From Serripes groenlandicus (Eukaryota > Mollusca > Bivalvia > Cardiida > Cardiidae), in NCBI GenBank assembly GCA_031761405.1, contig JASEVX010000012.1, positions 26,893,217-26,957,216 on the forward strand: DNA of 64,000 bases, read 5' to 3'. Below the pieces are notes generated by a model that saw only the letters and a list, made by a program, of their open reading frames with translations, searched no databases and was not told the DNA's origin. Of this stretch, positions 42,617 through 51,575 are shown piece by piece. Each line of letters begins with the position of its first letter. Within the stretch, counting starts at the first letter, position 1. The position numbers and the translations under genes are program-made.

Positions 42617-43467
42617 GTCTGACGTTTTGAAGTACTTGCTTCTTGTTTTATAGGGGTAGTTAATTCTTTTCTGTAGAATTCCCTAAGACGATCTCTTTCA
42701 CCAGCTTGTGTGTAGGGTGTCATTGCTCGAACTTGTTTTTTCATTTTTGCAGATGATGGCAATTTCTTAGGGGTACTGTAATCATCAGCAAAATGAACTT
42801 GTTTTTTCATTTTTGCAGATGGTGGTGATTTTTTAGAGGTACTGTAATCATCAGATTCACTTTCGTCGGCTTTATCATCATGTATGTTTTGTTTGTGCAT
42901 CCATTTCCATCTTGCTTGATTACCAATAACTTCTTGTGGTACGTTACTTTCATGTAAAGCCTTTGAAAAAGTTTCCCAGCCTCTTGGTTCAATACCTTTT
43001 CTAAGTCTTAATGAATCATTGATTAAATCAATGATATTTGAGCCAGGAAGTCGTTTACCTTTGTATGAAACAACACCGTGATTGTCCCAAACAAGATTTT
43101 CATTATCTTTGACCATGTTTAAAAGTAATTCAGCTTTCCTTTGCATGGTTTTAGGAACGCTTTGTAATATTCGGTCATGCATTGAACTAGATTCAGGATT
43201 TGATGGGGTAGTTGTATGTTGTTGTGATGGTTGTGACCATGATTGAGCCTTTTTCAATGAGTTCTGTAACTTGAATAAAGTTTCACCGTACTTTTGCGCC
43301 TTTTCTGTTTCTGACATATCTGACGTTTCCAATATACCCGACATCTTATTTTGTAGATGTACTACATCTGCTACTTGTGGATTTGGTGGTAATCGAGGTC
43401 TTTGTTTTTGACGTTTCATATCCTCTAAGATTTGATAAGGTACAATAACCATTTTTCTGACTGACAT
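42601..43467 (-). CDS. Polinton-associated protein of unknown function with internal duplication
   Basis: 288 residues. Starts MSVRKMVIVPYQILEDMKRQ; a central block reads VPKTMQRKAELLLNMVKDN, then KGKRLPGSNIIDLINDSLRL. From memory this type of frame (K-M-x-x-VP start, VPK-x-x-x-KA-LL, GSNI-DL) is found again and again in invertebrate Polintons and may be a virion component, but its role is not known to me. Residues about 206-245 contain a direct duplication of DDYST-KK-P-SAKMKKQV, visible at DNA level near 42720-42850. The region after it is polar and probably disordered. Confidence 0.72.
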   Translation of the reverse strand: MSVRKMVIVPYQILEDMKRQKQRPRLPPNPQVADVVHLQNKMSGILETSDMSETEKAQKYGETLFKLQNSLKKAQSWSQPSQQHTTTPSNPESSSMHDRILQSVPKTMQRKAELLLNMVKDNENLVWDNHGVVSYKGKRLPGSNIIDLINDSLRLRKGIEPRGWETFSKALHESNVPQEVIGNQARWKWMHKQNIHDDKADESESDDYSTSKKSPPSAKMKKQVHFADDYSTPKKLPSSAKMKKQVRAMTPYTQAGERDRLREFYRKELTTPIKQEASTSKRQTWESY

Positions 43468-43472
43468 TGTTC

Positions 43473-43838
43473 TTACAGTGATTTCAGCACACCACCAAGT
43501 CCCCCGATAACAGCTTTTCCTAACAATGGTAATAAGGCTCCTGCAAGCAACGGTAGAAATCCTCCTTTTTGGTTAAGAATTCGTTTCTTTTTCTTAATGG
43601 AAACCGATTTCGATGCAATTTGTCTGAGTTGTTGACGGATTGGATGTAACTTAGTCTTATGAGCCTTGGTCAGATGAACATTGCCTTTTAAAACGTTGTG
43701 ACAACATTCCGAAACACAATCAATGACAGGACGATTAGCTGCGTTTATTAGCTTTTTTCTCACGTTGTGTGGTGACTGTATCATGGCCATTACCATTGAT
43801 CCATGTTTTCTAATGAGTGGTGATTTCTGTTTACCCAT
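43473..43838 (-). CDS. Small basic virion-like protein with hydrophobic Gly-rich tail
   Basis: 121 residues. The middle has NRPVIDCVSECCHNVLKGNV and then a basic stretch (SKSVSIKKKKRILNQKGG). The end is a hydrophobic Gly/Leu-rich segment (FLPLLAGALLPLLGKAVIGG), which could insert into or disrupt membranes or be cut by the protease. The same layout recurs in Polinton/adintovirus-like elements as I recall; the function is unproven. Five bases separate its stop from the next start. Confidence 0.7.
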   Translation of the reverse strand: MGKQKSPLIRKHGSMVMAMIQSPHNVRKKLINAANRPVIDCVSECCHNVLKGNVHLTKAHKTKLHPIRQQLRQIASKSVSIKKKKRILNQKGGFLPLLAGALLPLLGKAVIGGLGGVLKSL

Positions 43839-43894
43839 GTTGACACTATCTCTGTCTAAAGTGAAATGATCTATTTATTTTCATTGCAATACTT

Positions 43895-44605
43895 TTATGC
43901 AAATCGTGAATACAAAGCACCTAAAGCTGTTCTTGCGGATGATGAAAGTGGTACAGTTGTCAGTGGTGAAAATGGTGCAATATCGTACAAGTCTGAAGCA
44001 CGGGATGCTGTGTATGGAGGCGAACCAAGTCCACTTGAAGAAGGAATAGATTGAAACTGTATTTGTTTACGTGGTGTCACATTTTTATTGTCTTTTAGTC
44101 TGTTTTGACTTCTGGGTGTTTTTTTCTTCAAATCTTTTTTCTTGGTTTTGTTTTTTGTTTTATTTCTGGGGGGTTTTCTCATTGTAATAAATCTTTCATC
44201 GATGACAAATCGGTCATTTCTTTTTTTGGACGGCTTTTTCCTTTGTTTGTCAACACCAAATTTACGAGCTGTCTTTTCTCCGTCCCATCGTAACAAACTT
44301 CTGATTATAACACCACCAAGAAACCCTCCTCCACCAGGTTTAAGAATGATTTTTCGCTTGACTTCTTCATCAATCTCAGGGTTGGCTAACTTATGTATGT
44401 CATCTTTATGTTTCGTCATGTATGTAACCGTCTGTTTCGGTAATTTGATTTTATGACCAACAATGTTTTTAGCAGCCAAAGTAAACCATTTTAATATTTC
44501 TTTTAACCCTGCTTTGAGTAAAGCTTCTCTGGCATGTTTGTTGGTTTCATGACTTAGGTTTTGTAAGGCCTGAATCACTGACTTTGAAGTGTGTGGTATA
44601 GCCAT
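43895..44605 (-). CDS. Basic Polinton protein with Gly-rich hydrophobic motif
   Basis: 236 residues, not recognised by name. The first ~75 residues are helical. KIILKPGGGGFLGGVIIRSL (about residues 87-106) forms a Gly-rich hydrophobic segment, followed by a long Lys/Arg-rich stretch (KKPSKKRND, KNKTKKKDLKKKTPRS) and a Ser/Pro-rich tail. Its makeup parallels the 121-residue neighbour and would suit a DNA-associated virion protein processed by the protease. This is inference. It lies 57 bases after the ATPase gene. Confidence 0.7.
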   Translation of the reverse strand: MAIPHTSKSVIQALQNLSHETNKHAREALLKAGLKEILKWFTLAAKNIVGHKIKLPKQTVTYMTKHKDDIHKLANPEIDEEVKRKIILKPGGGGFLGGVIIRSLLRWDGEKTARKFGVDKQRKKPSKKRNDRFVIDERFITMRKPPRNKTKNKTKKKDLKKKTPRSQNRLKDNKNVTPRKQIQFQSIPSSSGLGSPPYTASRASDLYDIAPFSPLTTVPLSSSARTALGALYSRFA

Positions 44606-44662
44606 GTTAACACAAAGACCTGATCAAGATAAATGAATGTTGATCTTCTCATCATAAGTGTT

Positions 44663-45328
44663 TTATAGTGGAGAATAAACAATAGGTCCACGATCTTCAT
44701 TTTGTGTAAACCATCTGTGAAATATATCCGTTCTTAGTTTCATCTCCTTTTGAGTACGAGAATGAAAATCAATCACCAAATACCCATGATCTTTAGATGT
44801 AGCATCTTGGTAGGCCATTATCAAATGAGGTGCTTGCATTTGATTTGCCAAAGTCTTTATTTGATTCTTATCACGTACATTTTGAAACAAGATCATGTAT
44901 TTTGAATTCAAACTAATGGTTCGACTCGACTTGGACTGCTGAAACATGTTTTGTGTGATATAAATCACACTTGCATTCCTATGATGACCTTTTCTTGTAA
45001 ACCATAACTTGATTTTATCTTCATCTTTTTCCCCTAACATGTCATCAAAGACAACTAAATGTGGAATGTCAACATCACTTACAATTTCATTTTCATCGTC
45101 AGGGATACCTTCAATGAATTTCATGATTTCGAATTTCTCTTGCATAACATTGTAAGCATGTTGCCATTCTTTGTAACACCATACCACTTTTTCTGGTACA
45201 ATGTTGAACAGATCATTTCTATATTCAATCAGTTTATGAACGAATTCTGTTTTTCCACATCCACTAGGTCCTGTGATATACATATTACAGGGATGTTGAA
45301 ATAATATGGACTGAATATCGGCATCCAT
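44663..45328 (-). CDS. ATP: FtsK/HerA-type genome-packaging ATPase
   Basis: 221 residues. It presumably drives DNA into the capsid. Walker A is ITGPSGCGKTEF (Lys26/Thr27), Walker B is PHLVVFDDML (Asp95, Asp96), and SVIYITQNMF carries the polar sensor Gln/Asn typical of the A32-like packaging ATPases of Polintons and related viruses. The length is usual for the family. It is the first gene of the minus-strand block, with a TATA box about 70 bases upstream. A good acceptor-like TTTCTTCTCAG lies just before the ATG, which may mean a spliced leader. Confidence 0.92.
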   Translation of the reverse strand: MDADIQSILFQHPCNMYITGPSGCGKTEFVHKLIEYRNDLFNIVPEKVVWCYKEWQHAYNVMQEKFEIMKFIEGIPDDENEIVSDVDIPHLVVFDDMLGEKDEDKIKLWFTRKGHHRNASVIYITQNMFQQSKSSRTISLNSKYMILFQNVRDKNQIKTLANQMQAPHLIMAYQDATSKDHGYLVIDFHSRTQKEMKLRTDIFHRWFTQNEDRGPIVYSPL

Positions 45329-45395
45329 GTTAACTCTTTAAAGGCCTGAGAAGAAATAACAACACAAGAATCAAGTTATCTTATTTTATTCACAT

Positions 45396-45403
45396 CTTTT
45401 ATA
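45396..45403 (-). promoter_or_regulatory. TATA box for the minus-strand gene block
   Basis: TATAAAAG on the minus strand, 68 bases before the ATPase ATG. It is a canonical TATA sequence in the only short gap upstream of the ten-gene block. Confidence 0.55.
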
Positions 45404-45428
45404 CAATTCATATTATTGACGCAGAGAT

Positions 45429-45653
45429 TTATACCCATATAACAGTGTCCGTATCATTGACAATTACTCTTTGTGTATACACCGATTTTACGTTTTTTGT
45501 TTGAGCTTCACTTGTCACGGATCTGTCGGCATATCTTTTAATTCTACACGCATAGGTCACTTTTATTTCTGTGTCACGATCTTCAGCACATTGTGTAAAT
45601 GTTTCAAAGTTGATTAAATGACAGGTATTGTAATCCAATGTGATTCCTTTCAC
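45429..45653 (-). CDS. Small open frame abutting the tandem repeats, possibly a gene end
   Basis: 74 residues with a Cys-containing, charged composition (TCHLINFETFTQCAEDRDTE); no family recognised. The frame starts exactly where the 52-bp repeat array begins, so it may be the surviving 3' end of a longer gene lost to repeat expansion. It does not resemble the conserved end of a polymerase B. The TATA box of the main block follows its stop. Confidence 0.4.
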   Translation of the reverse strand: MKGITLDYNTCHLINFETFTQCAEDRDTEIKVTYACRIKRYADRSVTSEAQTKNVKSVYTQRVIVNDTDTVIWV

Positions 45654-45654
45654 A

Positions 45655-46750
45655 ACAACAGAACGTTAAAATTCACAAGTCATTTGTCATGTTTTTAAAG
45701 AAAAACACAACAGAACGTTACAATTCACAAGTCATTTGACATGTTTTTTAAAGAAAAACACAACAGAACGTTAAAATTCACAAGTCATTTGTCATGTTTT
45801 TAAAGAAAAACACAACAGAGCGTTACAATTCACAAGTCATTTGTCATGTTTTTTAAAGAAAAACACAACAGAACGTTACAATTCACAAGTCATTTGACAT
45901 GTTTTTTAAAGAAAAACACAACAGAACGTTAAAATTCACAAGTCATTTGTCATGTTTTTCAAGAAAAACACAACAGAACGTTAAAATTCACAAGTCATTT
46001 GACATGTTTTTTTAAAGAAAAACACAACAGAACGTTACAATTCACAAGTCATTTGTCATGTTTTTAAAGAAAAACACAACAGAGCGTTACAATTCACAAG
46101 TCATTTGTCATGTTTTTCAAGAAAAACACAACAGAACGTTACAATTCACAAGTCATTTGACATGTTTTTCAAAGAAAAACACAACAGAACGTTAAAATTC
46201 ACAAGTCATTTGTCATGTTTTTCAAGAAAAACACAACAGAACGTTACAATTCACAAGTCATTTGACATGTTTTTAAAGAAAAACACAACAGAACGTTACA
46301 ATTCACAAGTAATTTAGCATGTTTTTAAAGAAAAACACAACAGAACGTTACAATTCACAAGTCATTTGACATGTTTTTTTTAAGAAAAACACTACAGAAC
46401 GTTACAATTCGCAAGTCATTTGACATGTTTTTTTTTAAAGAAAAAACACAACAGAACGTTACAATTCACAAGTCATTTGACATGTTTTTTAAAGAAAAAA
46501 ACACAACAGAACGTTAAAATTCACATGCCATTTGTCATGTTTTTTAAAGAAAAACACTACAGAACGTTACAATTCGCAAGTCATTTGACATGTTTTTAAA
46601 GAAAAAACACAACAGAACGTTACAATTCACAAGTCATTTGTCATGTTTTTAAAGAAAAAACACAACAGAACGTTACAATTCGCAAGTCATTTGTCATGTT
46701 TTAAAAACAAAACAAAAGAACAGTACAATTCGCAAGTCAATGTTCATGTT
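45655..46750. repeat. ~52-58-bp tandem repeat inside the Polinton, about 20 units
   Basis: The unit contains CACAACAGAACGTTACAATT, CACAAGTCATTTGTCATG and a T/A run (TTTTTTAAAGAAAAA) whose length varies, giving 52-58-bp spacing. No coding function. Confidence 0.93.
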
Positions 46751-48085
46751 TTTTACAGATTGCAACAGCAAATTCCATTTGTATAGTTCTGAAACTTCAT
46801 AAATGGCTTAACGATAACGTGGTCTCTGAATCACATGTTAGAAATCAGAGAAAACCATCTATCATTTGAAAATATTTCATGATTTGTGAGATTGATAAAA
46901 CACAATAGCGTCCCTGTATAGTAAAAAAAATAACATAGAGAAAGATGTGTGTTTTCACGATAACTTTAACACGTTTAAACAACCATGTTATCTCCGCATC
47001 AATGTATGAATTCATTGTCTCTGACTTAAAATACCTTATTAATGAACTTGTGATATAAAAAAACCGAGTTAACAAATGAAAAAGTGTTATGTTTTAAAAA
47101 CAAAACAAAAGAACAGTACAATTCGCCAGTCAATATTTATGTTTTTTACAAATTGCAACAGCAAATTCCATTTGTACAGTTCTGAAACTTCATAAATGGC
47201 TTAACGATAACGTGGTCTCTGAATCACATGTTAGAAATCAGAGAAAACCATCTGTCATTTGAAAATATTTCATGATTTGTGAGATTGATAAAACACAATA
47301 GCGTCCCTGTATAGTAAAAAAAATAACATAGAGAAAGATGTGTGTTTTCACGATAACTTTAACACGTTTAAACAACCATGTTATCTCCGCATCAATGTAT
47401 GAATTCATTGTCTCTGACTTAAAATACCTTATTAATGAACTTGTGATATAAAAAACCGAGTTAACAAATGAAAAAGTGTTATGTTTTAAAAACAAAACAA
47501 AAGAACAGTACAATTCGCAAGTCAATATTCATGTTTTTTACAAATTGCAACAGCAAATTCCATTTGTACAGTTCTGAAACTTCATAAATGGCTTAACGAT
47601 AACGTGGTCTCTGAATCACATGTTAGAAATCAGAGAAAACCATCTGTCATTTGAAAATATTTCACGATTTGTGAGATTGATAAAACACAATAGCGTCCCT
47701 GTATAGTAAAAAAATAACATAGAGAAAGATGTGTGTTTTCACGATAACTTTAACACGTTTAAACAACCATGTTATCTCCGCATTCAATGTATGAATTCAT
47801 TGTCTCTGACTTAAAATACCTTATTAATGAACTAATGATATAAAAAACCGAGTTAACAAATGAAAAAGTGTTATGTTTTAAAAACAAAACAAAAGAACAG
47901 TACAATTCGCAAGTCAATGTTCATGTTTTTTACAGATTGCAACAGCAAATTCCATTTGTATAGTTCTGAAACTTCATAAAAGGCTAAACGATAACGTGGT
48001 CTATGTATCACATGTTAGAAATCAGATAAAACCATCTGTTATTTGAAAATATTTCATGATTTGTGAGATTGATAAAACACAAAAT
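46751..48085. repeat. 392-bp tandem repeat inside the Polinton, 3.4 units
   Basis: TGCAACAGCAAATTCCATTT starts at 46761, 47154, 47546 and 47938, a period of 392-393 bp. Units are nearly identical; the last is partial and more diverged. Each unit contains one copy of the AATTCGCAAGTCAAT..CATGTTTTTTACA block related to the 52-bp repeat, so the large unit includes the small one. Repeated short frames (MNSYIDAEITWLFKRVK) are by-products. Confidence 0.93.
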
Positions 48086-48310
48086 TGACATATTTAGCCA
48101 AAATACTGTAAAACTTGCTTTAAGTGACGTCATGCAGTTTTAAACGTCATAATAATCCAGTTTTTACGTCACATAGTCTCAATATTTCATTCCTTTGAGA
48201 GCTCTTGGAGGGTAAAGACGTACCTTGCAAAGCTAAAAACGGAATTCATTTTGTAGAATTATTTGGTACAACCAAATAAATAATGGTAATCTTTTAGCAT
48301 AAGCTTCTGA

Positions 48311-48472
48311 ATGGACATACTTATCAACCTGTACAACACGTATGAACACAGCCTATCAATGATTTCAGAGTGGATGTTAACAGAACTGCATAAAGTAAAC
48401 AGTCGTCAATATTCAATGTTGGAAAAGCTTTTAACGGAATTGAGAAAAGTCAACAGCAGTCCGACGAATTAA
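48311..48472 (+). CDS. Small plus-strand open frame in Polinton, unknown
   Basis: 53 residues, helical, starting MDILINLYNTYEHSLSMISE and containing two similar pieces (MLTELHKVNS and LLTELRKVNS). An overlapping frame continues with SDELKDFEQIYLQNIYGSEI, suggesting a frameshifted longer gene. Not recognised. Confidence 0.3.
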   Translation: MDILINLYNTYEHSLSMISEWMLTELHKVNSRQYSMLEKLLTELRKVNSSPTN

Positions 48473-48637
48473 AAGACTTTGAACAGATATATCTACAAAA
48501 CATTTACGGATCGGAGATATACACCTACCTTTATGAAAGTACCAGTATGTTTTGAAGTTGAAAGGTAAAGTCTGAGTGACTTTATACTAACTCTACTAGA
48601 TCAACGCGGATGACAGTAAGCTGTCAGCGACAAAACC

Positions 48638-48880
48638 ATGCAGTACAATCTTCAACATTTCAACTGGTGTTGCGGAGGAAAATTTTAACTCTCCGTATCA
48701 CCTCGCAAAAGGAAATCAACAAATGATACTCAAAAACAGACACGTAAAAAGACATGTGAGGAGTCATACAGAATTTCAACAGTTACTGGGAAAGGCGAAC
48801 ATTCCGATCACATTGACAAGTTCAAGATCCAGAAAGAGAAAACCCCAAAACAATCACGTAAAAGGGCATGTGAGGAGTAA
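48638..48880 (+). pseudogene. Decayed plus-strand frame in Polinton
   Basis: An ATG-started frame is interrupted by one stop (48686-48688) and then stays open, with a basic nuclear-signal-like SPRKRK and two similar pieces (TQKQTRKKTCEES and TPKQSRKRACEE). It may be a degraded gene from the part of the element that normally holds the polymerase. It has no polymerase motifs. Confidence 0.3.
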
Positions 48881-49122
48881 GGGCTAACCAAATGTCTCGA
48901 AAAGTTTCAACTTTTCAAATTGTCATTGTGTATATTTTATCTTAAGATAAAATAAAAGTTCAAAAATACATTTTTGTTTTTTAAATCCCATACCAGAAAA
49001 AACATTTGAAAACATGTATTTACACTAGGTTGTGCCCCACAACTTTTCATAGAATAACGTTCAGTTATTTCATTGGTCAAGCTTAATTCTGAGTCAAAAT
49101 GTAGTTCAATCCGACCTAACGG

Positions 49123-49130
49123 TATAAATA
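49123..49130 (+). promoter_or_regulatory. TATA box reading toward the right TIR
   Basis: TATAAATA followed 25-35 bases later by pyrimidine-rich initiator-like sequence. It would transcribe the short frame at 49200-49430 (first codon GTG, no suitable ATG seen). Confidence 0.4.
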
Positions 49131-49199
49131 GCAGAACGTCATTTTCAATCCACACATTCTTTTTAACTCATCGATATCAACATGTAATTATTCAGAGGT

Positions 49200-49433
49200 G
49201 TGTTAAAAGTCTTCATTGATTTAATTGACGTTGGCCGTAGACTGTATAATATATTTACTGAATTATACGTTAATCGGAGACTACCTCGGGAAATTGATAC
49301 AATTCGTTATCCAGATGGGGTGTATTTAGTCAGAGTGATGATAGCAAAAGCTACTTATGAGTTCTGTCTCCTTGCAGTTCTCATAGGTACTTCACTGGGT
49401 AATTGGTATGCCAATGCCATTCGACTTTAACAC
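49200..49433 (+). other. Open frame entering the right TIR
   Basis: About 76 codons without stop, including IDLIDVGRRLYNIFTELYVN and a hydrophobic end (FCLLAVLIGTSLGNWYANAI); the frame is open further upstream too. There is no ATG start, and the last residues lie in the TIR. It may be an exon of a spliced gene or chance. Confidence 0.25.
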
Positions 49434-50097
49434 CCCAACAAAACAAAACGGTCCTTTTTAGGGCCACACCACATACTTAGAAAGTCCACGGTCTATCCTA
49501 TCAAGGAGGGTAGACCGGCCCGGTCTACCCTCCTTCGGAAGGTAAATCATCTCCTAAGGAGGGGTAGACTGGGGAATGCACTGGTCAGCTAGACCGACCT
49601 GTCGGTCTACCCTCCTTGGACATCCCACAGTCTACCCCTCCTTAGGAGATGATTTACCTTCCGAAGGAGGGTAGACCGGACCGGTCTACCCTCCAGATTG
49701 AAAAAACGACTAAGTCCAACTTTTGCGGCTGACCCGGTCTACCCTCCCTTACCTTTTTCCCCGCTGACCCGGTCTACCCTCCTTTGGAGACGAATTTCCT
49801 TCCAAAGGAGGGTAGACCGGGTCAGCCGCAAAATAACAGAGTTATTTAAATGACCCAGTTCCCCTTCATACCTTTTTCCCCGCTGACCCGGTCTACCCTC
49901 CTTTGGAGACGAATTTCCTTCCAAAGGAGGGTAGACCGGGTCAGCCGCAAAATAACAGAGTTATTTAAATGACCCAGTTCCCCTTCATACCTTTACTCTT
50001 TAAATCCCTTTTAAAAGGAGGGTAGACCGGGTCATGACCCGGTCTACCCTCCTTTGGAGACGAAATACCCTCCAAGGGTCTACCCTCCCTTACTACT
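49409..50097 (-). repeat. Right terminal inverted repeat
   Basis: About 689 bp, inverted match to 36648-37420, with the same GGAGGGTAGACCGGGTC palindromes. It lacks one hairpin near the tip and a ~70-bp segment present in the left TIR. Confidence 0.92.
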
Positions 50098-50103
50098 TTC
50101 CTG
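50098..50103. repeat. Target-site duplication, right (TTCCTG)
   Basis: Identical to 36642-36647 and continuous with the host repeat CATTACAGTCGGCAAC. Confidence 0.93.
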
Positions 50104-50412
50104 CATTACAGTCGGCAACACTAACCGTACTTGTTATTTTATTTTTAGCAGAAATTAAGAATGATTGATATAAATGATTGAGTTTGTATTATTGATGCAC
50201 AAACGTACAGAAAATATGAAAGAGCATTAAACACTGCTACTGGTTATGTCTCCAGGAAGAAAGCAGACATCGAGCCTGATTACTATAAGCTTAAAGCTTG
50301 TTTCGCAATCGATGTAAACTTAATATGTTTTAACTAAACTTAACCCTGTTTTGGAAAGAAATGGCTTCTAAAATAAAATGGATTCGAAAAATTTAAAAAT
50401 TCGTTTTGAGTG

Positions 50413-50718
50413 GTTGATTGCTTGATTGATTGGGGTTTAACGCCGTTTTTAACAATTTCTCAGTTATATCACGCGGCCAGTTCACCTACTCATGCATTTC
50501 CTGGTTTTCTCACACCAGTACTCCACACAACAATCTTCCCAAGCAACTGGCTGCTTTTCCACAGCGACTTAGCCCATTGGTGGAGGAGGAATGAATGACG
50601 CATGTCGCATTGACTTTTGTCAATCCTCGGAAAGAAAGTTTGCCGAGCCGGGATTCGAACTCACAACCCCTGGTTTGACAGCCCGCGTCGCTACCGACTG
50701 AGCTACCGGGGCTCGGCC
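50413..50718 (-). mobile_element. tRNA-derived SINE, family 2, full length
   Basis: On the minus strand: head GCCCCGGTAGCTCAGTCGGT with A-box, B-box AGTTCGAATCC, body GCATGAGTAGGTGAACTGG, tail CGGCGTTAAACCCCAATCAA. It is the best-preserved copy and reference for the family. Confidence 0.9.
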
Positions 50719-50794
50719 CGTTTTGAGTGGCTTAATGAAGCACAATAAATAAATAAAAAAAGAAAGAATCATCAATGTAATTTGTTTTTTGACG

Positions 50795-51070
50795 GCGCCG
50801 AGCCCCTGTAGCTCAGTCGAATTGGTAGCGAGTTCGAACTATTGCTCGGAGTACAATCTATTCAACGTTTGACAAAGATCCCTCTGACAAGCGTCTTTCG
50901 TCTTCCACCAATGGACTAACAGTCTATGTGGAAAAGCACCTAATTGTTTGGAAAGTATGTTGTGTTGAGTACTAGTTTGAGAAAGCTAGGATACACATAA
51001 CATGCGTAGGTGAACTGACCGCCGTGATATGACTGACAAAAATGATGAACCCAAATCAAACAATCCAATT
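50795..51070 (+). mobile_element. tRNA-derived SINE, family 2, head shortened
   Basis: Head GAGCCCCTGTAGCTCAGTCG with ~30 bases deleted before the B-box GAGTTCGAAC; body TCTTCCACCAATGGACTAAC and GTAGGTGAACTGACCGCCGT; tail CAAATCAAACAATCC. Confidence 0.85.
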
Positions 51071-51274
51071 TTGAGCGAACCAACCGTATGATACAGCTTT
51101 CATATATTCAACAGATGGTTTTCGATACTAACAGGGTAAAAGCGGTGTTTTGTGTTAAATATTCACTGAAACTATAATGAATTAATTAAAAGAAAGTTAA
51201 AATACCACAAAATCCCTCTCCGTATCCATTTCCAAATGCGATAATGTCCAGTGTCGTTTTCTTCGAAACTATCT

Positions 51275-51575
51275 GCCGAGCCCCGGTAGCTCAGTCGGTA
51301 GCCACGCGGGCTGTCAATCCAGGGATTGTGAGGTCGAACTCCAGCTCGGCCAACATTCATTCCGTAGTTTGAAAAAAGTCACTGTAGTTCTGTCATTCCT
51401 CTTCCAACAAAGGACTATATGGAAAAGCAGCCAGTCGCTTGGAAAGTCTGTTGTGTTGAATACTGGTGAGGGAGATCAAGGAAACACATGCATAGGTGAA
51501 CTGGTCGTCGTGAAATGACTGAGAAATTGTCGAAAACGGCGTTTAATTCAAATCAATCAAATCAATCAATCGAGG
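51275..51575 (+). mobile_element. tRNA-derived SINE, family 2
   Basis: GAGCCCCGGTAGCTCAGTCG head, B-box region GAGGTCGAACTCC (mutated), body GCAGCCAGTCGCTTGGAAAG, tail AATCAATCAAATCAATCAAT. Confidence 0.88.

Larger units (their letters stand above)
36648..50097. mobile_element. Complete Polinton/Maverick (adintovirus-like) element lacking DNA polymerase B
   Basis: The element is 13,450 bp, begins AGTAGTAAGGGAGGG and ends with its complement, has ~0.7-kb TIRs and a 6-bp target duplication. It carries the integrase, FtsK/HerA-type ATPase, adenain-like protease, and major and minor capsid genes that define Polintons. All frames are open, so the insertion is relatively young or under constraint. 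Canonical Polintons are usually 15-20 kb with a protein-primed polymerase B of over 1,000 residues. None is found here, and the space next to the right TIR is tandem repeat and decayed sequence. Replication would need polymerase supplied in trans or a different mechanism (inference). Confidence 0.95.

Noticed and set aside
45429..45653. C-terminal end of polymerase B
   Set aside because: No polymerase motif or recognisable similarity; kept only as an unknown frame.
46845..47525. 76- and 95-codon frames repeated in the 392-bp array
   Set aside because: Occur once per repeat unit and have no independent support.
45655..48085. CRISPR-like array
   Set aside because: Units are contiguous with no unique spacers; eukaryotic context.
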